Below, piece after piece: positions 31,175 to 41,934 of a stretch of DNA of 64,000 nt (positions are counted from its first letter, which is position 1; each line of letters starts with the position of its first letter). The stretch comes from Shimia thalassica (GTDB taxonomy: Bacteria > Pseudomonadota > Alphaproteobacteria > Rhodobacterales > Rhodobacteraceae). A program made the translations under genes and the position numbers. The stretch lies in assembly GCF_001458215.1 (NCBI RefSeq), contig NZ_CYTW01000001.1:1922001-1986000 (forward strand). The letters are read 5' to 3'. The notes beneath the pieces are model-generated. The model was not told where the DNA came from, did not search any database, and saw only the letters and a program-made list of their open reading frames with translations.

Positions 31175-33469
31175 CTACACTCGAATAAAGCGTCTTGAGT
31201 TCCTGTAGGGAACACCCATCACACCGTCGGGAACCCAACCGTTCTGACGCAGGGCACGACCAACAGCCTGTTCCATCTTCGTATCTCTCTTGCCGTTGAT
31301 TGGTTCCAACCCTAGCGCGAACATGCATTCTCTCACACAGGTTTGAGATTTATCGGCCAAAAACATGGTCAGTCCGACTTCCCATTCTTCCTTGGGATTT
31401 CGGCTTTGCTGCACCTGACGTGCGACAGCTTCCATCTCGGGTGACAGCCACCATTGCTCACCAGCTTTGTAGGCATGGACAGCTTCGGCCCATAGCTGGT
31501 CGCGGTCGCGCTTCACGCCTGCAATGTCCATCACACCGTCACAGCGCACGATCCAGAACCGACGCTCGCCTTCGGCATCCTTGATGTAGTCATCGCGGTT
31601 GGTCGTACCTGCAAACACACAACGGCGCGGGGCTTTTGTTTCCAGCCGTCCATAGCTTGCCCGATACTGTTCCACCCGACGTGTCAGGAAACGGCGCATA
31701 TCTTCCAGATTGCTACGCCAGACAGATGTTAGTTCGGCCAGTTCGATGATCCATTTCCCGTTCAAATGCTCGCTGGCATCTTTGGTGTGAAAGTCGGGCA
31801 CACCATCAGAGAACCAATCAGGATCGGGGCACAACTCTCGCAGGACGGATGATTTACCCACCCCTTGGCCACCTTCAAGGATTAGAGCGTGATCGACCTG
31901 ACAGCCCGGTTTCATGGCCCGTGCAACGGCGCTGATCATCCATTTGCGCCCAACCTGACCGACATAGTGCAATTTGGAAGGGTCCAACGTATGAAGCACG
32001 ACTCCCCCATAGTCGATCAACCAATTGCTAATGCGGGGCACCCCATCCCATTGAACCCCTTCAAGATAGTGCTGCACAGGCTCATACACATTCTCATGAC
32101 AACGTATATCCACGGCATCAATGACATCCCCTTTAGTAATCTTCTGAAACACGTTCATCTGAAACCAGACATGGACCACCCGATAATCGTTATCGGTCAG
32201 CATGCGTCCCACACGACGGTCAGGTGATTTCGGGATCGGGGCGGTCATGATTGGTTGCTGGTTGAACGCATCGAAGGCAAAGCAATCTCGCCACATATCC
32301 ATGTTGTGAAGGTAGGCGTGAACATTCCCTTTGTTGGCGACAGGGTTCCCATCCGAGTCCACCACATAATCGATCCATGGGGTATTCTCTGCACCATCAG
32401 CAGGTGCGAGCGGTACACCAGCAGGTGAGGTAGGCATAGTGGACACTGCGGCCCCATACCGTACACGGGACGCAATCTCAGGCGGTAGAAACCCGCCTTG
32501 GTCCTGTCGGGCTAGGTGTACCAATGTCCCAAAGCCTGTGGACCCGTCAGGCTTTAGTCCAGACCATATTCGCTTGGTCATTTTCGGATCGTCTTTTGCG
32601 GCCTTTGCGGACCATGTGGCAAACGCCTGCCATCCGACATCCCCCAGCGAGGCTTTGATTGCATATCCTACGCGCACCCAGTCGTCGTATTCCAGATCAT
32701 CATTACCAATCATATCCACCAGAGGGGCGACCAGCGACTGATCAAAGGGCTGGGCACCCAAAGCACTGGTGCCATCGTTTGATCCTGTTTTGGTCGCTCT
32801 GCCACGCGTCCAGCCATGTGACTCGGCGATCCGCAAACAGTAATCCACCAAAGCGTCCATGTATTCCTGTGTCACAAGCGGCATCATGTCGGCTGTGATA
32901 GTGCGATCCCACTGGTAATCCATACCCTCTGGGTGGCCACCATAGATCACAACCTGTGTCGGGGTCTTCTTGTTGGACTGACCTTTGACTTCGATCAGTT
33001 GACGGCCTTCGACGCCTTCTTTCCGCATCGGGTACTGGCGCGACAAAATCGGATCACCAGAGACTTTAAACAGGATCATAAACTTCGGTGCCTTACCGAC
33101 ACGGACAGGCCACACAGCCCCCGTTCTGGCGGCTTCGCCCATCAGATAATCGTACATAGCACGGGCCAATATCTCGTCGGTGACATCGATATCCAGCGCC
33201 ACCCAGACAGGGCCGCATTTAAGGCCCACATTTGCGCCTAGCTGGTCCCACTTGACGGCTAGGGCTTCTGTCATCTGATAGGAGGGCCAACATCCAAGAC
33301 CGTCCCAAGCACCTGAGTAGAAATCAGCGGGTACTTTGCCCCGCGCGTCAGGGTCCACCAGACTGTGTTCGTGCAATGTGGCGTTCGGCGGGATTACGGG
33401 GATGGTTTCGGTAAACCCAGCACGGTACGCCACTTGATGTGCGGTGGGTGTTATAGTATAACCATTCAT
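31175..33469 (-). CDS. Primase-helicase (prim-pol, PriCT and VapE-like ATPase)
   Basis: 764 residues. N-terminal primase-polymerase-like domain (about 20-200) with metal-type VALDIDV near 91; a PriCT-2-like helical segment (near 250-325, WVRVGYAIKAS); C-terminal virulence-associated-E/SF3-like ATPase with Walker A EGGQGVGKSS near 532 and ELAELTSVWR (Walker B region). This set is the replication protein of many satellites and small prophages. ATG 33469 has GAGG eight bases upstream. Flanked by the candidate origin and the Xis-like gene. Confidence 0.85.
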   Translation of the reverse strand: MNGYTITPTAHQVAYRAGFTETIPVIPPNATLHEHSLVDPDARGKVPADFYSGAWDGLGCWPSYQMTEALAVKWDQLGANVGLKCGPVWVALDIDVTDEILARAMYDYLMGEAARTGAVWPVRVGKAPKFMILFKVSGDPILSRQYPMRKEGVEGRQLIEVKGQSNKKTPTQVVIYGGHPEGMDYQWDRTITADMMPLVTQEYMDALVDYCLRIAESHGWTRGRATKTGSNDGTSALGAQPFDQSLVAPLVDMIGNDDLEYDDWVRVGYAIKASLGDVGWQAFATWSAKAAKDDPKMTKRIWSGLKPDGSTGFGTLVHLARQDQGGFLPPEIASRVRYGAAVSTMPTSPAGVPLAPADGAENTPWIDYVVDSDGNPVANKGNVHAYLHNMDMWRDCFAFDAFNQQPIMTAPIPKSPDRRVGRMLTDNDYRVVHVWFQMNVFQKITKGDVIDAVDIRCHENVYEPVQHYLEGVQWDGVPRISNWLIDYGGVVLHTLDPSKLHYVGQVGRKWMISAVARAMKPGCQVDHALILEGGQGVGKSSVLRELCPDPDWFSDGVPDFHTKDASEHLNGKWIIELAELTSVWRSNLEDMRRFLTRRVEQYRASYGRLETKAPRRCVFAGTTNRDDYIKDAEGERRFWIVRCDGVMDIAGVKRDRDQLWAEAVHAYKAGEQWWLSPEMEAVARQVQQSRNPKEEWEVGLTMFLADKSQTCVRECMFALGLEPINGKRDTKMEQAVGRALRQNGWVPDGVMGVPYRNSRRFIRV

Positions 33470-33511
33470 ATGACAGACCTCTTTTTTGATCCTTTTGAGG
33501 TTACGATTTGG

Positions 33512-33545
33512 CCCCGTCACGATTCATTTCGCGACGGGGTTTTTT
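33512..33545 (+). terminator. Strong plus-strand terminator facing away from any known gene
   Basis: Stem CCCCGTC / GACGGGG (can extend inside) followed by six T residues on the plus strand. No plus-strand gene lies upstream within the element; it is just before the start of the minus-strand primase gene, so a short antisense RNA over the primase start is one explanation. Confidence 0.65.
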
Positions 33546-33611
33546 CATGCACAACCGTTGGTCTGTCAGTTTCAGGTTCCGGGTGTTACGTGCGATGAAT
33601 TTCAAGTGAAC

Positions 33612-33818
33612 TTACGAACCGTAGGGCGGCACATGGCGTCCGTACCCATTAGCTAGATGGTATTCGAACGCCTCTTCGGTAATCATCAGTTTCGCACCGG
33701 CAGGTATAAAGGGGATGAGTCCTAGTTTGGCGGCGCGGTAGATCGCAGCGGGTGTTACGCCGGACGGCGCGGCAAGGTCTGCCAAAGGACGGCGGGTTGA
33801 TTTGGTCGGTTTTTCCAT
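33612..33818 (-). CDS. Excisionase/AlpA-like helix-turn-helix protein
   Basis: 68 residues. A MerR-like winged HTH (LADLAAPSGVTPAAIYRAAKLG region, then KLMITEEAFEYHL) as in Xis and AlpA proteins. ATG 33818 has GGGAA upstream; longer versions add an unlikely hydrophobic leader. Divergent from the integrase operon with a 136-base AT-rich gap carrying the opposing promoters, the standard int/xis control layout. Confidence 0.7.
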   Translation of the reverse strand: MEKPTKSTRRPLADLAAPSGVTPAAIYRAAKLGLIPFIPAGAKLMITEEAFEYHLANGYGRHVPPYGS

Positions 33819-33954
33819 AGCATTTCCCATCGTTACGGTAAATACGCCAAAAAGCGTTACTTGTATAAAACAACAGAATGGGTATTTTATTGTCAATAAC
33901 ATAAATGCATGTTAGGTTAAATACATTGAATGCGTTTAAAGGAACCATGAAGAA

Positions 33955-34371
33955 ATGCAAAAAATTTGCTTGGGTGAAGACGTCAATACCTTTCCGGATT
34001 GGCTAAATCAGTTCGTTGACGCCGCTTGGACAGAGCCAGACCGTGACAAACAGCGCACCCCGATTGACCGACTCGACCCGAACCTTTCGCAAGAATTCGC
34101 TACGCGCATAAATACCGCGATGCAGGAACACAGGTTCGCGCAATTCCATTTTGCGTTGGATGAAAAAGGCGGGTCGTTCCAAACGACCTATTTTTGGACG
34201 CCGGACCATCTGACTACCCAAATCGCGCAAAAGCTGTCACAGGTTTGGTCGGATCGTCTCAATTTGGCAAACTGCCAAACGTGCAACGCATTGCTGGTGC
34301 CCAGTAAGGGCCGCGTAACCAAATTCTGTTCAAATAAGTGTCGGATCGCGGCTCACAGGGCAGGGGGGTGA
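33955..34371 (+). CDS. Zn-ribbon protein encoded before the integrase
   Basis: 138 residues. The C-terminal C-x2-C...C-x4-C (CQTCNAL, KFCSNKC) followed by RIAAHR is like the CGNR zinc finger of small DNA-binding proteins; the rest is a helical acidic domain with no known match. It ends 1 base before the integrase ATG, so both are co-transcribed. A regulator of integration or of the divergent operon is plausible but not shown. Confidence 0.65.
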   Translation: MQKICLGEDVNTFPDWLNQFVDAAWTEPDRDKQRTPIDRLDPNLSQEFATRINTAMQEHRFAQFHFALDEKGGSFQTTYFWTPDHLTTQIAQKLSQVWSDRLNLANCQTCNALLVPSKGRVTKFCSNKCRIAAHRAGG

Positions 34372-34372
34372 G

Positions 34373-35509
34373 ATGGCAAGCCTTTACAAATCATCTGATG
34401 GACGCTGGACCGTACAATGGTCGGCAGGTCGCGACAGGCATGGCAAGACAGTCCGAGACTCTCGAACATTCAAGTCTGAAGACCTAGCGTTTCACTTCAA
34501 AGTAGAACAGGAACGGCGCGGGACGGGAACGGGCAAAGAGTCCCTTATCAGTCGCGCGGATACTTGGGTTGATCATCGCTTGGGGATTGGAAAAATTGGT
34601 GAAAAAACAGCGGTTGGATACCGTGAACGGATCGCGGCATGGGGTCGTCTACTGGGTGACCGTCCCTACAAAAAACTGACAAGTGCGGACATCGAGTCTG
34701 CATATGGACGTCTTGCGGCGGGAGACACTCCTACCGGGCGGATACCGTCCGCACGGACTTTGAATCATTACAAGTCCGTAATACGTGCATTCTTCAATGC
34801 TATGGAAAAAGCTAGCGAGATTGACCGCAACCCCACGAGAGCACTGGAATCGCCAAACGGTCTGGATAAACGCACCCGACGCGCCCCATCTCGTACAGAG
34901 ATGCAATCAATTCTAGATGAAGCAGAAGCCAGCAGGGCGCTATTTGGTCAAATTGGATTCATTTTACGTCTATCGTCACATCTTGGATTGAGACGCGGTG
35001 AAATTGCCGCCTTGCGTTGGTCCGATCTTGACCTTGTTGCCATGACCGCTTCAATCACACGCGCGGCCACGCAGCCAACGGGGCGGGAGGTCTATTTCAA
35101 AACGCCCAAATCAACCGCAGGTATTCGCAACATTTCAATGTTGGAACCAACCGTCCAGCTATTGCACCAGCAACGTAAAAGGGTCGCCGCGTGGCGTCTT
35201 AAGGCTGGCCGCTCATGGGCAGACAATGATTTGGTTTTCTGTGATCCGTTCGGTCAGGTTTTGGACTTGGAAGAAATGAGCCGATCGGCTGGACGAATAA
35301 GAGACGCAGCGCAAGTCTCGCGTGAGGTATCACCTTTACATGGCACAAGGCACTACAACCTTACCCAACTACACAAGGCGGGTGTAGACAGTGTCACAAT
35401 CAAAACGCGGGCAGGGCACGCCGATATTCGCTCTACGGTAGGGTACATAACGGTAGATGACGAAGAAGACCGCAAAGCCGCAGAAGCGGCAAGGGGGGCT
35501 TTGTTGTGA
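34373..35509 (+). CDS. int: Tyrosine integrase of the element
   Basis: 378 residues. N-terminal arm-binding domain (1-60), SAM-like core-binding domain (about 65-160), catalytic domain with Arg207 (GLRRGE), Lys246, His323 and Arg326 (HGTRH), His349 (RAGHAD) and Tyr358 (VGYITV): complete R-K-H-R-H-Y set, so active by sequence. GGGGGG precedes the ATG. It lies 750 bases from attR and should recombine within the tRNA-Ser anticodon region. Stop overlaps the next gene's GTG. Confidence 0.93.
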   Translation: MASLYKSSDGRWTVQWSAGRDRHGKTVRDSRTFKSEDLAFHFKVEQERRGTGTGKESLISRADTWVDHRLGIGKIGEKTAVGYRERIAAWGRLLGDRPYKKLTSADIESAYGRLAAGDTPTGRIPSARTLNHYKSVIRAFFNAMEKASEIDRNPTRALESPNGLDKRTRRAPSRTEMQSILDEAEASRALFGQIGFILRLSSHLGLRRGEIAALRWSDLDLVAMTASITRAATQPTGREVYFKTPKSTAGIRNISMLEPTVQLLHQQRKRVAAWRLKAGRSWADNDLVFCDPFGQVLDLEEMSRSAGRIRDAAQVSREVSPLHGTRHYNLTQLHKAGVDSVTIKTRAGHADIRSTVGYITVDDEEDRKAAEAARGALL

Positions 35510-36174
35510 GTAGATACTATCAAACAACTGCACGCATTGCTTCAGGCTTGGCTGCATTCGTGACTTTTCTATGGTTGCTTTGGCCTTCGGATGAATGGCG
35601 TATTGAAGGAGAGCCAACGGTCGCTTTTCTAATCGCCATCGGTTTTTGGATTTTGACCGAGTTCAAACACAGCGAAGAAGTAGTGTTCCGTGCTTCAACT
35701 CCCAATGACATAAGGGTTGCCCGAGAGATGTTGTGCTATTTGACAGGCAAAATGCGCACCATGCTGAAAGATCACGATTTTCACAGAGGAATTGAGTCCC
35801 GATATCTATACGAAATCGATTACCTTCTAACAGAAGTGGAACTTGATTTGGTTTACTTTCAAGACAGAAAGATAGAACCGATATTTCAGGATTTTTGCTA
35901 TAGTCTCAAGCAGTTTGACAACTATCTAGGCGTTCATTCATCGCCAGAAGAATTCAATGGTCGCTGGCTTCAGAGTATTAAGCATCCGAAACACGATGAT
36001 TACAATTTGCCTGCAAAGGTACAGGATGAAATCTCGGAGACAAATCGACTAGCAAGCGAAGCATGGGCCACTGCATTGCCCCTAATTCGTATTATAAGAC
36101 AAAGAGTACCTGAAGCCTTTGACCACCCTATACAAAAGGGTTGGGTACGCACCAAAGACGAAGCGACCGAGTGA
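35506..36174 (+). CDS. Membrane-anchored hypothetical protein
   Basis: 222 residues starting at GTG 35506 (GTGA overlap with the integrase stop). Two hydrophobic helices at about 8-26 and 38-52, then a 165-residue soluble, largely helical domain with many aromatic and acidic residues. AT-rich like other cargo. Position between int and attR is a common slot for accessory or superinfection genes. No family recognised. Confidence 0.65.
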   Translation: MSRYYQTTARIASGLAAFVTFLWLLWPSDEWRIEGEPTVAFLIAIGFWILTEFKHSEEVVFRASTPNDIRVAREMLCYLTGKMRTMLKDHDFHRGIESRYLYEIDYLLTEVELDLVYFQDRKIEPIFQDFCYSLKQFDNYLGVHSSPEEFNGRWLQSIKHPKHDDYNLPAKVQDEISETNRLASEAWATALPLIRIIRQRVPEAFDHPIQKGWVRTKDEATE

Positions 36175-36176
36175 TG

Positions 36177-36198
36177 AAACGCAAATGGAATGCAAATG
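36177..36198 (+). repeat. Tandem 11-bp arm-type site, right end
   Basis: AAACGCAAATG and GAATGCAAATG in tandem, each one mismatch from the 11-mer at the left end (23441-23462), 58 bases inside attR. Likely integrase arm-binding site. Confidence 0.65.
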
Positions 36199-36256
36199 AT
36201 ACACCGAGACAGCACCCCGAAGGGTTCATTTCTATTTGGCTAAGTCATTGATTTAA

Positions 36257-36314
36257 TGGCGGAGAGACAGGGATTCGAACCCTGGGAACCCGTGAAGGCT
36301 CAACGGTTTTCGAG
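36257..36314 (-). repeat. attR core (3' half of tRNA-Ser)
   Basis: Right copy of the 58-bp repeat. It completes the tRNA, so the element supplies the 3' half of a working gene. Variable arm differs from the left copy but still pairs (GAGCC with GGTTC). Confidence 0.88.
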
Positions 36315-36346
36315 ACCGCCCCGTTCGACCACTCCGGCACCTCTCC
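36257..36346 (-). tRNA. tRNA-Ser (CGA)
   Basis: 90 bases including encoded CCA. Acceptor stem GGAGAG / CTCTCC with G discriminator (usual for Ser), D-loop GCCGGAGTGGTCGAACGG (read in part), anticodon loop CTCGAAA with anticodon CGA for UCG codons, long class II variable arm with a 5-bp stem, and TTCGAATC in the T arm. The 3' half is element-derived. Transcribed toward the element. Confidence 0.95.
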
Positions 36347-36472
36347 GCGGGGGTCTTGGTGAAGGGGCGTTTAATGATGTTTCCAGAAGGGTGCAAGAGG
36401 CGTTTTGCATTGTTTGGCAAAAGATTTTTGCTACGCTACATCTCGAGAAAAAAAGGAAACGGAAAGGACCTT

Positions 36473-37315
36473 ATGATGGCAAGGGGTTTTGCAGGTTTGT
36501 TCAAGACAATTGCGGTGGGTGCAATCTGTCTTGTCACGACGGCAAGCGTGTCTTTTTCGGCCTCGCGTGAAAGCGTTGAAGCGTTCCTGAAAACCACTGG
36601 GTTCGATGTGGCGATTGATTCCATCGCTCTGTCTGCGGCGGGGGCGCCATCGATGCTCGGTCTGGAAGAGGCCGAGTTCGGGTCGGAATGGGCGCGGGCA
36701 GCTGATCTGGTGTTTTCGGAAGAGATCATGCGGGACCGTGCCATCACAATCCTTGAGGCCACACTGGATGACGATGTTCTGGCACACGCCGCCGGATTTT
36801 ACGCTTCTGACCTTGGCATGCGTCTGGTCGAGGCGGAAAACATCGCCCATTTTGCCGATGACGAGGTAAAGCAAACCGAGGGGCAGGAAATTCTTGAGGA
36901 ATTGATGTCGGACAACCATGAACGTGTCATGGCATTTGAACGCATGGGGCAGGCGATTGATCCCAACGATATCGGCCCCAAGGCGTTTCAGGAAGTCCAG
37001 ATCCGATTTGTTCTTGCCGCGGCCTATGCCGGAATTATCCAGTTGCGCACGGACGAAGACGGGCTGCGGGCTGCGGTTGCAGAAGATTATGAATCCCTGC
37101 GGGATCTCATCAACGAATCCGCCTTGGTGGCCAACGCATGGACATACCGCGATTTTTCCGACAAAGACGTTCTGATCTATGCAGAAGCGCTTGAACATCC
37201 GGACATGGCCACGGTGTACGAGTTGATGAATGCGGTGCATTACGAAGTGATGATGAACCGGTTCGAAGCATTGGCCCTGATGCTGGGGCAATTGGGGCCC
37301 GCACAAGAGCTTTGA
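36473..37315 (+). CDS. DUF2059 family exported protein
   Basis: 280 residues with a signal peptide (FKTIAVGAICLVTTASVSFSA, about 9-29, read in part) and a helical body that contains a DUF2059-like repeat region (HAAGFYASDLGMRLVEAE). AAAGGA precedes the ATG pair at 36473/36476. First host gene right of the element, divergent from tRNA-Ser. Periplasmic protein of unknown role. Confidence 0.78.
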   Translation: MMARGFAGLFKTIAVGAICLVTTASVSFSASRESVEAFLKTTGFDVAIDSIALSAAGAPSMLGLEEAEFGSEWARAADLVFSEEIMRDRAITILEATLDDDVLAHAAGFYASDLGMRLVEAENIAHFADDEVKQTEGQEILEELMSDNHERVMAFERMGQAIDPNDIGPKAFQEVQIRFVLAAAYAGIIQLRTDEDGLRAAVAEDYESLRDLINESALVANAWTYRDFSDKDVLIYAEALEHPDMATVYELMNAVHYEVMMNRFEALALMLGQLGPAQEL

Positions 37316-37334
37316 TGCCTGTAAACAATAGGTC

Positions 37335-37363
37335 TTGACACGTTCGCCGAAAGTCTGGATAAG
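37335..37363 (+). promoter_or_regulatory. Probable rplU promoter
   Basis: TTGACA, 17-base spacer, GATAAG, about 150 bases before rplU. The leader between holds GCGCCTA-type inverted elements (37411-37435) that could be regulatory. Confidence 0.5.
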
Positions 37364-37512
37364 CCCGCATCCGGCGTAAGGACCTCCTTGCGCCGTGTTT
37401 TGTTGAAACAACGCCTAAAAATAGGCGCGCGGTTCGAGGCGGTGCGGGGTAACCCAATCCACAAACACCCGAAAGGGGGCCACAGAACGCGGTCAAATCA
37501 AAGGAATAGGAC

Positions 37513-38145
37513 ATGTTCGCAGTCCTGAAGACCGGCGGCAAACAGTACAAGGTTCAATCGGGCGATGTGCTCCGCGTTGAGAAACTTGCTGCTGACGCTG
37601 GCGAAACCGTACAATTTAACGAAGTTCTGATGCTTGGCGGAGACAACACTGTTGTTGGCGCCCCTCTGGTTGCAGACGCAGGCGTTCAAGCCGAAGTGAT
37701 CGACCAGATCAAAGGCGAAAAGGTCATCCACTTCGTTAAGCGTCGTCGTAAGCACAGCTCGAAGCGCACCAAGGGTCACCGTCAAAAACTGACTTTGGTT
37801 CGTATCACCGACATTCTCGCCGCTGGCGCAGACAAGTCGGGCGTAAAAGCTGCTGTTGGTGCTGGCTCGGTATCGGCTGCTGCTGTTGAAGCTGCTGCTC
37901 CTGCCAAGAAAGCGGCACCAAAGAAAGCTGCTAAAGCAGAAGCTCCTGCTGGCGCAGACGATCTGAAGAAACTGTCGGGTGTTGGTCCCGCTCTCGAGAA
38001 GAAACTTCTTGAAGCTGGCGTGACAACTTTCGCACAAATCGCAGCCTGGACCGAAGCCGATATTGCCGAGTTCGACGAGAAATTGTCGTTCAAAGGCCGC
38101 ATCGAGCGTGAAGGCTGGGTCGATCAAGCCAAAGAACTGGCATAA
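37513..38145 (+). CDS. rplU: 50S ribosomal protein L21 with C-terminal HhH extension
   Basis: 210 residues, twice the normal L21. Residues 1-103 are L21 ([14 protein letters not shown]..., [19 protein letters not shown] in parts). An Ala/Lys-rich linker (about 105-150) leads to a helix-hairpin-helix domain ([17 protein letters not shown], then [13 protein letters not shown]), like the extension on alphaproteobacterial NuoE. AAGGA precedes the ATG. First gene of rplU-rpmA. Codon choice is that of highly expressed genes. Confidence 0.95.
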   Translation: MFAVLKTGGKQYKVQSGDVLRVEKLAADAGETVQFNEVLMLGGDNTVVGAPLVADAGVQAEVIDQIKGEKVIHFVKRRRKHSSKRTKGHRQKLTLVRITDILAAGADKSGVKAAVGAGSVSAAAVEAAAPAKKAAPKKAAKAEAPAGADDLKKLSGVGPALEKKLLEAGVTTFAQIAAWTEADIAEFDEKLSFKGRIEREGWVDQAKELA

Positions 38146-38168
38146 GCTGAGATTAGGAGACAAGCGAT

Positions 38169-38438
38169 ATGGCACATAAAAAAGCTGGCGGTAGCTCCCG
38201 CAACGGTCGCGACTCAGCGGGTCGCCGTCTTGGTGTAAAAAAATACGGTGGTGAGAACGTCATCCCCGGGAACATCATCATGCGTCAGCGCGGCACAAAA
38301 ATGTGGCCGGGCGAAGGCGTCGGCATGGGCAAAGATCACACCATCTTTGCAACCACCGAAGGCAACGTGAAGTTCCACAAAGGCCTCAAAGGCCGCACCT
38401 TTATTTCGGTTCTGCCACTGGCGGAGGCCGCAGAATAA
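38169..38438 (+). CDS. rpmA: 50S ribosomal protein L27
   Basis: 89 residues: [17 protein letters not shown]-terminus reaching the peptidyl transferase centre, [16 protein letters not shown] core. No cleaved leader of the Firmicute type. AGGAGA precedes the ATG; 23 bases after rplU. Ends before a strong terminator. Confidence 0.98.
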   Translation: MAHKKAGGSSRNGRDSAGRRLGVKKYGGENVIPGNIIMRQRGTKMWPGEGVGMGKDHTIFATTEGNVKFHKGLKGRTFISVLPLAEAAE

Positions 38439-38464
38439 GCCGACCTTAAAGGTATGAAGACATT

Positions 38465-38496
38465 AAGGGACCGGCTGAACAGGCCGGTCCCTTTTT
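38465..38496 (+). terminator. Terminator of rplU-rpmA
   Basis: Stem GGGACCGGC / GCCGGTCCC with a short loop followed by TTTTT. Confidence 0.85.
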
Positions 38497-38520
38497 ATTT
38501 AGCAAACAGGAGCAGCGGAC

Positions 38521-39114
38521 ATGCCCGTTGCGATCATCAGTTTTAGTGCATTCGCAGCAAGCCAGGTGGCAACACCGGGCCCCGCAAACATGGCGCTTCT
38601 TGCCACCGGAGCCCGCTTTGGGTTCAGGGCCGCCTTGCCATTTGTGGCCGGCGTTGCCTTGGGCAAGCAATTGATTATCTGGCCCATCGGATTTGGCCTG
38701 ATGTCTTTGGCCGATACGGTGCCCGGTCTGTTTGTGGCGCTGAAATGGATTTCCGCCGCCTATATCTGTTATCTGGCTTGGCGTGTCGCGCATTTGCGTT
38801 TGTCACCAGACGGCGCCTCGGTCGAAAAGGCCCCCGGTTTTGCCGCTGGTTTGGTGGTGCACCCACTCAACCCCAAAGCATGGGCCATGATTGTTACGGG
38901 CTTTACCAGTTTTGTGACGCCGGACACGCCCGTCTTGCAAGCGACGGCGACAATCGCCATCTGTTTGCTGGCATGTCAGGCGATTTTCCACCCGATCTGG
39001 ACTTATGGAGGAGACCGGATCGCTCGTTTTGTCGCGGGTCGTCCCGCGGAACGTTATTTGATGCGAACCTTGGCCGCTTTGACGGTGGCCTCGGTTCTGT
39101 ATGTGCTGTTTTGA
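38521..39114 (+). CDS. LysE/RhtB family amino-acid exporter
   Basis: 197 residues, six hydrophobic helices. The conserved TPGPANMALLATGARFG near residues 18-32 is the LysE-family signature. Inner-membrane efflux of amino acids or derivatives. AGGAGC upstream of ATG. Its stop is 13 bases before the next gene, so co-transcribed with the GNAT. Confidence 0.88.
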   Translation: MPVAIISFSAFAASQVATPGPANMALLATGARFGFRAALPFVAGVALGKQLIIWPIGFGLMSLADTVPGLFVALKWISAAYICYLAWRVAHLRLSPDGASVEKAPGFAAGLVVHPLNPKAWAMIVTGFTSFVTPDTPVLQATATIAICLLACQAIFHPIWTYGGDRIARFVAGRPAERYLMRTLAALTVASVLYVLF

Positions 39115-39127
39115 GGAGGGCAGGCAT

Positions 39128-39667
39128 ATGAAACACGACACGATCGTTAACCAACCCGTTATCAATGCCGACCGCATTGTATTGCGTCCCTTGCGCCGTT
39201 CGGATCAAGGCCTGATCGAGATGTATGCCGGAGACAAGGATGTCGCCGCAAACACGACATCGATCCCGCATCCTCTGCCACCGGGCAGTATCGAAGCCCT
39301 GATTCAGCGTGCGCAATCCGAAGACCGCATGGAAGATATCTGGGCGATGGACGGGACGGCCGATGGCGGCCCCGAAGTGATGGGCGTAATCGGGCTGACT
39401 CGCGTAGATCACGGCAAATCCGAAATCGGCTACTGGGTGGCGCCTGCGTTCTGGAACACCGGTCTTGCCTCCGAGGCGGTGCGCACCCTGATTGCGGCAA
39501 ACCCCCTGCAAAGCGACACGATTTTCGCAAGTGTCTTTCAGGACAATCCGGCATCGGCCCGTGTTCTGACCAACTGTGGTTTCCAATACCTTGGCGATGC
39601 CGAGAGTTTTTCGGTGGCGCGCGACGCAGCTGTGCCCACATGGACCTACAGCCTGAAACAAAGCTGA
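39128..39667 (+). CDS. GNAT-family N-acetyltransferase (RimJ-like)
   Basis: 179 residues. Acetyl-CoA fold: RIVLRPLRRSDQ start, GYWVAPAFWNTGLASEA, and SARVLTNCGFQYLG end region, all of the RimJ/RimL type that acetylate N-termini or small amines. GAGGAGGG upstream of ATG 39128; an upstream start at 39101 would overlap the LysE gene. Substrate unknown. Confidence 0.87.
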   Translation: MKHDTIVNQPVINADRIVLRPLRRSDQGLIEMYAGDKDVAANTTSIPHPLPPGSIEALIQRAQSEDRMEDIWAMDGTADGGPEVMGVIGLTRVDHGKSEIGYWVAPAFWNTGLASEAVRTLIAANPLQSDTIFASVFQDNPASARVLTNCGFQYLGDAESFSVARDAAVPTWTYSLKQS

Positions 39668-41868
<2,201 letters not shown>

Positions 41869-41934
41869 GGCCGGTATTGATAAAATAGTTTTGCCGGAGA
41901 CCACCCCCGGCACTTTCGAAAAAGGACCAGGCGC

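Larger units (their letters stand above)
23280..36314. mobile_element. 13-kb phage-satellite-like integrated element in tRNA-Ser(CGA)
   Basis: Bounded by a 58-bp direct repeat of the tRNA-Ser 3' region (53/58 identical). Gene order from the right end: tyrosine integrase (plus), Zn-ribbon protein, divergent Xis/AlpA-like gene, primase-helicase with adjacent AT-rich repeats, small phage genes, shortened HK97-type capsid, three small coupled genes, RT and PolA. There is no terminase, portal, tail or lysis gene and no conjugation gene, so it is not a complete phage or ICE. The order int - xis/alpA - primase - capsid-region - cargo follows the plan of phage-inducible chromosomal islands. Visibly more AT-rich than the flanks, especially 23.7-27 kb and 30.8-31.2 kb. 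Confidence 0.85.

Noticed and set aside
33365..33598. 77-codon plus-strand ORF over the primase start
   Set aside because: It reads through the strong terminator stem and T run; more consistent with non-coding antisense RNA or chance.
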